Shown here in pieces: positions 54,501 through 61,202 of a stretch of 64,000 nucleotides of DNA; position 1 is the first letter of the stretch; each line of letters opens with the position of its first letter. The stretch comes from Eutreptiella sp. 'Long Island Sound 2002'. Its lineage: Eukaryota > Euglenozoa > Euglenophyceae > Eutreptiales > Eutreptiaceae. The stretch is taken from contig OZ038382.1 of NCBI GenBank assembly GCA_964036045.1, positions 127,596,556 to 127,660,555 of the forward strand, read 5' to 3'. Position numbers and translations under genes: made by a program. The notes under the pieces were generated by a model, which was not told where the DNA came from, made no database searches, and saw nothing but the letters and a program-made list of their open reading frames with translations.

Positions 54501-55862
54501 CAAGTCCACCACATCATCACCGCCGCCCTGTACACCCTCGCCGCCCACGAACGCCACTGGGACCCCACAACCATCCCAGCAATGCCCCCACCGCCCCAAG
54601 GCCCCAACGATCCCGTCACCCCCTTCCACATCGATCAACTCGTAAGCCGCAAGGCCCCCCCACACCTCCACCTGTCCAGGATACCACTAGCCATCGCATC
54701 GTGGGACACCCTGGACACCCCCCCCCAACAACCCGCCATCCACATCCTCAAAGCGGACACCCAATGGTGGGTCCTCCACTGGGCACACGGAGTCCTCATG
54801 GCGGCCCAGGCCTATACCCCGGAAATGGACCCAGAAGACCCCCCACGGGGCCAGCAGCGACTCCTCCAAGCCACCACCCTCACAGGCCGCGAAGGCGCCC
54901 CCTGGGAAGCCCTCCACACAGCACTCTACTGGGCTCAAGGCTCCCCCAACGGCCCGGACACACCGGAACCCACGGAGGCTTGGGTCAGGCAGGCCAAGGC
55001 CATGAGGAACTATCACCTACACCACCCCTTCGACGACAGCCCCGCCGCACTGCCATGGCCAACAGATCCCCCGGAGACCGTGCGCAAGCTCGCCGACATC
55101 ATACGCAGCCACGCGAAATCGAAAATGCAAACACCGGCAGAACCCCCACTGAGGGATCCAGACCAGCAAGCGACGCACCCCTTCTTCAAACCCCATGCCC
55201 CGCTACCTCCAGTCCCACCCAAGCGAACGAGACGACAAAGGGGCGCACCCGCCCCCAGCCAAGCCGGAAAAGCAGCGACCTCCCGATCCCCCGCATCCCA
55301 CCCGACCCACCCGGCGAACCCAGATCAAGCATCCTCGTCATCCTCCCTCCCACCAATACCACCGCCCCACCCGGACCAAGCATCCTCGTCATCCTCCCTG
55401 CCACCAGTACCACCGCCCCACCCGGACCAGGCATCCTCATCATCCTCCCTCCCGCCACCAGCACAGCCCCCGCCCGAAGCGTACCCAGGGTTCGAAAAAG
55501 GTGCGAAGGTCCAACAGCCCTTCCGCAACGACCACACAGGCGACTGGATCTGGTGTGAGGGCACGATCCAGTACCGCCTCAAGGGACGGGGGGACAACAG
55601 GGGGTCACAAGTCCGGGTGATCTGGCACCGCCAAAAGGAGCTAGACCAAGGCAGCAGCGCCCCGGACAAACCAGTCGCCGACACCCTGGAACTCACCAGC
55701 GCCCACCCCATCCGGCTCCGCACCGAAGAGAACAAGGCCCACACAGGCACAAAATACACTGGGGAGCTCCCCCCGGAGTGGAGCCAAGGCCTCCCCCCGC
55801 CGCGCCTACCCAAACGCCCACAAACCGGCAAAACGTCCCCAAGCCCCAGTCCCCCTCCCTGA
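51558..55862 (+). CDS. LINE-B ORF1, very long protein of unknown function
   Basis: Open for about 1,434 codons from just after a TAG at 51,555-51,557 to the TGA at 55,860-55,862. The first in-frame ATG is 51,933 (1,309 residues), yet protein-like text (HCWEDDFDILPAIRHLL) precedes it, so the true start may be upstream, non-ATG or spliced. Numbering from that ATG: residues ~263-353 (NGTLRWDEI ... GDPVTAAPAHAVHIPPQ) resemble a cupin-type beta-barrel; a Cys/His cluster HPRCEHHDPPCSTPC lies at ~732-746; three 17-residue DQASSSSSLPP repeats lie at ~1,131-1,181; and residues ~1,190-1,240 (KGAKVQQPF ... WCEGTIQYRL ... VRVIWHRQKEL) resemble an SH3/Tudor-like barrel. None of these assignments is certain. 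No RRM or gag zinc knuckle typical of LINE ORF1 is seen. The C-terminal two thirds are conserved in LINE-A. Confidence 0.8.
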   Translation, partial: PSTNFIYSNAHTTLANSAATDTIIHSGAHTTLTTNITNTTTPKVRARGKQNGRASTPPPARVAHPIVHRSATRPPPASPDRACAPAHCWEDDFDILPAIRHLLAATAPRPQAHQQPTEPQEPDHPMPPRSISPASTADRNAEHQREESDPGRAATPPPPPPPKDIYATLASTLAPMDAEQYYQSVQRDLPEDHATLQGWKQEKRYDNEWGTEEDLLWDDTWKGTADAFLEAAAETYPRPPGDTRHGLHALLAFHIWKHHHTVTLHPLDHNPHRLTPEDDATATITVQQSPENPEEYHITWDDPAPHPRASPTLPDVFATISAELQEAKAPQQLDEDMPQAPSPSTTQDQRRTEPLTHPITTMELPPQHRTTPDRNGFRDLPREWAVHNGTLRWDEITPGLQAIRLHSITGPTTTWALPTDRHHLLLTVQGDATITPMEGDPVTAAPAHAVHIPPQASSAPMTVHPGPTPWQAIVITYPAPNDHTHTWQQRWEDIRGDLLQEHLGLTRTHHTLQPIRGVGQAPHSIHAPGVWAYATPINPQAAEDIKTALSIQQAQTRTPHRNTQRGYTIWWAYQDHDTLTPQPGAPPLDTNTTALLQAATAAATQVGAPETWGPQYLVEIKVAPHAKGQDKPPTPKTLRPPLKLDPTEHPPQDEWATHYIIPHTTTRKNDAPKITVTRHLPHTTQVYELTAPNVLVTRRRHDERYTIQAEGAAATTLYTWATRGDLPHPTLHHAPSWPTPFHIADRPNKKPKHTGVHTHAQEAQHRHEARRKARTLHDDHTVPRFGAPPARVSDTTHNRTITGITTDCLNPAASRADAVWISEGRSHTRAVARLHNIQPHKLQRAVGPFAVHVTPYGIDHPRCEHHDPPCSTPCTSPLRQPLPAPTITGNMYLGNVPGDPGIYILPNRSREHAIPLHGVESLALGPPPPKHQHQHIPGDKRTQAPDGGKKAHQRALAHITLHLAAHLPKDFGTERHIVLEGQVHHIITAALYTLAAHERHWDPTTIPAMPPPPQGPNDPVTPFHIDQLVSRKAPPHLHLSRIPLAIASWDTLDTPPQQPAIHILKADTQWWVLHWAHGVLMAAQAYTPEMDPEDPPRGQQRLLQATTLTGREGAPWEALHTALYWAQGSPNGPDTPEPTEAWVRQAKAMRNYHLHHPFDDSPAALPWPTDPPETVRKLADIIRSHAKSKMQTPAEPPLRDPDQQATHPFFKPHAPLPPVPPKRTRRQRGAPAPSQAGKAATSRSPASHPTHPANPDQASSSSSLPPIPPPHPDQASSSSSLPPVPPPHPDQASSSSSLPPPAQPPPEAYPGFEKGAKVQQPFRNDHTGDWIWCEGTIQYRLKGRGDNRGSQVRVIWHRQKELDQGSSAPDKPVADTLELTSAHPIRLRTEENKAHTGTKYTGELPPEWSQGLPPPRLPKRPQTGKTSPSPSPPP
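55323..55475 (+). repeat. 51-bp coding repeat, three copies
   Basis: Three tandem 51-bp units encoding DQASSSSSLPP followed by IPPPHP, VPPPHP or a diverged PAQPPP. The unit is a multiple of three, so the frame is kept. It forms a Ser/Pro linker before the C-terminal barrel-like domain of ORF1. Confidence 0.85.
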
Positions 55863-58800
55863 CGGGGCAAGGGCGGAGGGCACAAGCCTCCACAGCCCCG
55901 GCCCGCCCCCACCGAGGCCACCGTCAACCTCCTCGACCTCAACCACCCGGCCGTCACATACTCCAAGGACGCCACAACCGCCCTCCAAGAGCTCCCGATG
56001 GCACAGGGGCCGGGGTGGGTCCCCCACCTCCTCACCTTCCAGGAACAAGGCCTACAGCGCGACGACCCCCCAGAAACCACCCCCATATATACCCCGGACC
56101 AGAAAGCATACAAATGCTACTGGCACAAGGGGACCCCCCTATACGCCCAAACCGGCATCCACGTCCACCTCGTCCACCACCTCAGCGTCCCAGGGAGGCT
56201 AGGTGTCTATGAGGTCGTCGGGGACGGATGGCAACTCAACGTCATCAACACCCACGTCCCCTTCGGCGAAGCCACGGAACCCTTCCTCCAAGCCCTGGCC
56301 GAGGCGTACCGCCAAATGGCCATGCTCGCCCCCACAGTCATCATCGGCGACATGAACGCCGCCCCCACCCCAGCGGACCGAGGGGGACAGGCCACACCCC
56401 AGGACCAAGCAGTCCGCGACACCATCGAAATGCTGGGGCTCGTGGACCTAACAGCCAGCCTCGAAGGCCAACCATCCCACTTCCCCCACCAAACGGATGC
56501 CGCCCCATCCCGCATCGACGTATGCTATGGCGACCCCACCACCATCATCCGAGCGGAGGCCCGATATGGACCCCTCCCGCTGGGACCCACAGGCCATAGC
56601 CCCCTGCACATCCGCCTCACCATCCCCAACCTTCCCCCCAGCCCCCCAGAAGATGCGGACCAAGGCCTACCACCCCCCCTGAAGATGCCCCCGCTGCATG
56701 ACAAGCATGCCTGGTCCCAATATCACAGGGCCATAGACCGCGCCCGGCGCGTCCAACCAGGCCCCACCGACCTGCTCACAGCCATGCGCACGGCCGCCGT
56801 CGCCTGCGGCTTCCAGCAACACCCCCACACAGACGACGACCAAACACCCACGGCCCTGGGGGACATGCTCCATGACCTCTGGCATGCGAAGCAACAACTG
56901 GCGACCCTCCTCCACACCGACACCCCCCAAACCCGCCGCCAGATACACCACTGCAGGACACAGATAGCCCAAATCAGGGCGGACCTGCAGCGGTGGCACA
57001 TCCACAGGCAACAGCGTATCGCCCAGGAACGAGAACGGTATGCGCAACATGAACTCCCCCACAAGGCCATCCGCCACCTCAACGACGCCATGACCGATAC
57101 CGGCCACCGCACCATCACCACGGTCCGGCAAGAGGACGGCTCCCTCACCAACGACCCAGCCACAGTGCTCCAAGCCACCCAAGACAGCTTCCTCCGGCAA
57201 CACACCCCCACCCAAGACACACTGGACCCGGACACCCAGGCCAAAATAGACCGCCTCCCTCGGGTCTTCAACCACGCCCAGAGGAGGCACCTGGAAAAAC
57301 GCCCCTTCACCATCCACGAAGTCCGGAAGGCCATCCACAGTCTCCGGCAACACAAAACCCCAGGCTACGACGGCCTCCCTGCAGAGGCATACTACCACCT
57401 CCCCGCCCACCTCCTCCGCGTCCTCGCCCACTGCCTCTGGGACATCGTCACGGGGCGGACCCCCCTGCCACCAGACTGGGCAAACGTTGTCCGCCCCCTC
57501 TACAAAAAAGGGGACTGGGCAAACCCGGACAACTGGCGCCCCATAGTCTGTGCGGTCACGGAGGTCAAAATCGTCTGGACCATCCTCCTGCGCCGCATCC
57601 GCCCCCACCTGGACCCCCACATACCAGCGAGCCTCTGGGGGGCCATCCCAGGCCGCTCCCCACACGAGGCCATCTTCCTCCAGGACACCATCGCGGACAT
57701 GGACCCGGCCGACCTCATCATCGCCTCCCTCGACGTCAAGGGAGCCTTCCCGAACACGCCCTGGCTCCTTCTAGAAGCGGTGTGGAAACGCCTAGGCCTC
57801 CCCTTCTACAACTTCACCTCCGACTACATCCGCACCCGCAAATACACGGTCCGCACAGGAGCAGGCCTCACCCCCTTCCTGGAGCCAGGCAGCGGGGTCC
57901 CCCAAGGGGGAGCAGAGGGCCCCTTCCTGTACCTTCTAGTGACGCTCCCCCTGGCCCTCGCAATCGAGCAGGATTACCCGGCCTACGCACCCTACCCCCT
58001 CCTCTCCCCCCTGGTCGGCTTCGCGGACGACACCAACCTCACCGTCGCGCAAACCCCACACGACCCCCATGCCCCGGACTCCGGACCAACGGTCACCCAA
58101 CAGGCCAACGACTTACTGGACGTGACCGTCTCCTACCTCTCCCACAACAACCTCATCGTCCACCCCACAACGTCAGTGGCCATGATCAAGGGGTCTGCCA
58201 CACCTCCCACCCTAGGGCCACAAGGGCCCCCCATGCAAGTCGTGACGACCACCACCCACCTGGGGGTAGTCCAGGCCGCCAACCCTGAGGACGCCACCCT
58301 CCCTCCCAAGTTGCAGTCACACCTCGCCCATCTCCCCAGATATGCGTCCCCGACCACCAAGGCCCTCTCCCTGTCCCACCAGAGCCTGGCGTACTACCTC
58401 ACCAGGGTCTTGAACGCCTCCATAGGCTTCCAAGCACTCCACCTAACACACCCCACCACCGCCCTCCAGCCGGCCACACGCGCCGTGACCAAGGCATGGG
58501 CAGCACACGGGGGCTGGCCCACCTCCATACCCACCCGCGCCATCCGAGCGGCATGGCCCCACTATGGAGACGCCATAGGGGACGAGGTGAAAGCAGCCTA
58601 TACCAGACACACCGCCCTCCTCCTTCACCGCATGACCCACAACCACTCACCGGAGGTCCGCGAGGTCACCGCCATCCGCCTCCAAGCCGCACAACGGGCC
58701 CGCAACACATGCCCGCGCTGGATACTCCACCAGACGGGCATGCCCACCAACATGAACACGCGCCTGTGGAACCACCTGCAACTTCTCCTCCCATCCCCAC

Positions 58801-61202
58801 AACACGCCATACTCACCAACCAGACGTGCCCAGAGAAAGGGCCACTGGCGGTCCTCTCCGGGGACCTCCACCACCACGCCAAGGGCACCATCCACACCAT
58901 AGACCTTGTCGGGGCCTCCATCACGGTAGTATACGTCACCCTCCCCCAAATGCGAGTCCTGCACCACAGCGGGGCACACCACACCCCCTTTCTACAGCTT
59001 CCCGAATGGCCACAATACCGCCTCTTCCACCAGTACCTCACGCAGACGGCACGAGCAGCGGGACACACTCTACCGGGTAGCAAAGACATGCGCACAGCCC
59101 ACCGAGAATTCACAAAGCAACACCCGCGACCCATCCCAGCGACACCGCCCTACGCACCCACCGGATCGAAACACGAACCCGTCCCCCCAGTAACGGGCCC
59201 AGTCCCACCACTAACCCTGCTACTGGCCCCGAATGAAGCCAAACCCACGCAGACCACCGTCATCCACCACGGGGCAAAATGGCGCATACCGAAACACCAC
59301 ATGACCGCCCGAGACCTACCAAAGGTCCCCCAAGATTCCCAGAGCATGCCACGCACATGTTGGGCCTGTGACCCCGAGGCACCAACCACACCATGGCCCG
59401 TACTACACCTCATAGCACGCCACCACACCCACCCCACAACCCACCTACCACCACAGGCCTACGCATGGTTAGCCCCATGGTTCCACCGCACCGACACTAA
59501 CCCCACGGTAGCATGGAACCCCGACCACGCGCCCAAATGGCTCTTCACCACTACACCCACATGCCCCCGCCCCGACCCGGCAGGGGTCGCCATCCGTTAC
59601 AGCATGTACGAGCCAGGCAGAACGGGCAAGCACGAGCACCCCTACTATCCACTCCACCACTCCTGCCACACACCGGAGCACCGAACACAAACCCTCACAT
59701 GCCACGACCTAAACCCCGACACAGCCTACATCCTCCACTACATCTACTCCTACCTCACACAAGGACAGCCGGAGCAGGGACTCATAGCCCTGTCCTCCCA
59801 AGCGAAGCACATCATCTCCAAAGGAATAGGGGTGTACGCCACCCCCATCCTGCAGCCCACAACCCCAGTAGCCCACCTCGCCACGGGCCTTGCCATATAC
59901 GCCTACCTGCCCATGAACCTCCCACAACCATCACCGGCGGACCGGCTCTTCTTCACCGACGCCTCAGGCGAATCCGCCCTCACGCCCATCACCGGGGGGG
60001 CCACCCTGCAGCTAACCCACACCGGGGGACACTACCACATGGACCACCACACGGGCCACACCACCTATGGGGCCTCTTCCCACGGGGAGCTAGGGGCCAT
60101 GGCCGACGCCATCACCGAGGTCGCGGCCCACCTACCCGCCCACTCCCCGCACATCGTCCGGGTCTGGTTCGTGGTAGACGCCACTGTCGACACACACCTG
60201 CTCCTCCGCATAGCAAGGCAACCACTTCACAAAGCAACCGCGACGAGCCTCGGCACCCAGGCACTGCTACTCTGGAAGGCCCTACGCAGCCTTCCCCCCT
60301 ACGTCCAACTCCACATCGTGAAACAAGAGTCCCACAGGCACCAATACGGAAATGGTAAGGTCGACAACCAGGCAGTACACCAGCGCACAACACACCTACC
60401 AGCCCTCCAGATCGCTGACCTCGGCCGCAACCACACACACCTCCAACACGTGCCCCCTGTACCCGAGCCCCATCAGACCCCGGACTGGGTACCAGAGGAC
60501 GCCCCCTATTCCTCCCACGACAGAGCGTACCACTACCCCAACCCCGTCCAACATCTCGCCCGCGTGCTCGGCGACGCAGACAGCCGGGCGCACATCAAGG
60601 AGCTCCAGGACAGACTGCAAGTCCCCCTCTACCACTCAGCGCTCCGCCCAGCAAACGTCCCAGCCCACCTCCAGAAACGACGCATCCAGCTCCTCAGGGA
60701 GCACCTGCCATTCCTCACCAGGGTCGCCAGATGGCTCGCCCGCAAGCACATCCACGTCCCCGGCGAACACACCTGTTGCCCATGCGACCACACCACCCCG
60801 GAGGACTGGGAACACTTCAAGAAATGCCCCCTCCATACAGACAGGGACACCCTAGTGGGCTGGTCCCTGGCGGAAACCCTGCGACAACACGAAGGATGGC
60901 CAACCCACAGCCACGCACACCAGGCCACCGAACACCTCTTCCGGGACCCCCTGAACAAAGAAGCCACCATTAGAGGGGCAGTGACACAGGCCCTGCACCG
61001 ACACCTCACCAAACACACGGAAGGCCCCATGGAGGCAGCAGCACACCTCCAGCTAGAAGCGGTCCGCAGAGCAGCGGCCCAAATGGTACACCGCAAACAC
61101 CTCCTGCTAACACACGCGGAACAACTCACCGACCCCACCGCCAGGGAACACATGCAGCGTCTCATTCATTACCATGCCGTGCATGACCCAGACGTCCACT
61201 AA
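55863..61202 (+). CDS. LINE-B ORF2: AP endonuclease-reverse transcriptase-RNase H
   Basis: In the same frame as ORF1, just after its TGA. The first ATG is 55,998 (1,734 residues), but endonuclease-like text starts earlier (VNLLDLNHPAVTYSKDATTA), so that ATG would remove the first strand. Numbering from the ATG: endonuclease TFQEQG (E16), INTHVPF (N84, H86), GDMN (D118, N120), SRIDV (D174), GHSPL (H200). RT: LYKKGD, NWRPI, DVKGAFPNT (D579), GVPQGG (633-638), VGFADDTN (D677, D678). RNase H: FFTDASG (D1321), SSHGELGAM (E1364), VVDATVD (D1394), GNGKVDNQA (D1456). Zinc knuckle: C1593, C1596, H1606, C1610. All catalytic residues are kept, so the protein may be active in nicking target DNA, copying RNA and removing it. 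Ends at TAA 61,200-61,202. Confidence 0.95.
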   Translation, partial: RGKGGGHKPPQPRPAPTEATVNLLDLNHPAVTYSKDATTALQELPMAQGPGWVPHLLTFQEQGLQRDDPPETTPIYTPDQKAYKCYWHKGTPLYAQTGIHVHLVHHLSVPGRLGVYEVVGDGWQLNVINTHVPFGEATEPFLQALAEAYRQMAMLAPTVIIGDMNAAPTPADRGGQATPQDQAVRDTIEMLGLVDLTASLEGQPSHFPHQTDAAPSRIDVCYGDPTTIIRAEARYGPLPLGPTGHSPLHIRLTIPNLPPSPPEDADQGLPPPLKMPPLHDKHAWSQYHRAIDRARRVQPGPTDLLTAMRTAAVACGFQQHPHTDDDQTPTALGDMLHDLWHAKQQLATLLHTDTPQTRRQIHHCRTQIAQIRADLQRWHIHRQQRIAQERERYAQHELPHKAIRHLNDAMTDTGHRTITTVRQEDGSLTNDPATVLQATQDSFLRQHTPTQDTLDPDTQAKIDRLPRVFNHAQRRHLEKRPFTIHEVRKAIHSLRQHKTPGYDGLPAEAYYHLPAHLLRVLAHCLWDIVTGRTPLPPDWANVVRPLYKKGDWANPDNWRPIVCAVTEVKIVWTILLRRIRPHLDPHIPASLWGAIPGRSPHEAIFLQDTIADMDPADLIIASLDVKGAFPNTPWLLLEAVWKRLGLPFYNFTSDYIRTRKYTVRTGAGLTPFLEPGSGVPQGGAEGPFLYLLVTLPLALAIEQDYPAYAPYPLLSPLVGFADDTNLTVAQTPHDPHAPDSGPTVTQQANDLLDVTVSYLSHNNLIVHPTTSVAMIKGSATPPTLGPQGPPMQVVTTTTHLGVVQAANPEDATLPPKLQSHLAHLPRYASPTTKALSLSHQSLAYYLTRVLNASIGFQALHLTHPTTALQPATRAVTKAWAAHGGWPTSIPTRAIRAAWPHYGDAIGDEVKAAYTRHTALLLHRMTHNHSPEVREVTAIRLQAAQRARNTCPRWILHQTGMPTNMNTRLWNHLQLLLPSPQHAILTNQTCPEKGPLAVLSGDLHHHAKGTIHTIDLVGASITVVYVTLPQMRVLHHSGAHHTPFLQLPEWPQYRLFHQYLTQTARAAGHTLPGSKDMRTAHREFTKQHPRPIPATPPYAPTGSKHEPVPPVTGPVPPLTLLLAPNEAKPTQTTVIHHGAKWRIPKHHMTARDLPKVPQDSQSMPRTCWACDPEAPTTPWPVLHLIARHHTHPTTHLPPQAYAWLAPWFHRTDTNPTVAWNPDHAPKWLFTTTPTCPRPDPAGVAIRYSMYEPGRTGKHEHPYYPLHHSCHTPEHRTQTLTCHDLNPDTAYILHYIYSYLTQGQPEQGLIALSSQAKHIISKGIGVYATPILQPTTPVAHLATGLAIYAYLPMNLPQPSPADRLFFTDASGESALTPITGGATLQLTHTGGHYHMDHHTGHTTYGASSHGELGAMADAITEVAAHLPAHSPHIVRVWFVVDATVDTHLLLRIARQPLHKATATSLGTQALLLWKALRSLPPYVQLHIVKQESHRHQYGNGKVDNQAVHQRTTHLPALQIADLGRNHTHLQHVPPVPEPHQTPDWVPEDAPYSSHDRAYHYPNPVQHLARVLGDADSRAHIKELQDRLQVPLYHSALRPANVPAHLQKRRIQLLREHLPFLTRVARWLARKHIHVPGEHTCCPCDHTTPEDWEHFKKCPLHTDRDTLVGWSLAETLRQHEGWPTHSHAHQATEHLFRDPLNKEATIRGAVTQALHRHLTKHTEGPMEAAAHLQLEAVRRAAAQMVHRKHLLLTHAEQLTDPTAREHMQRLIHYHAVHDPDVH

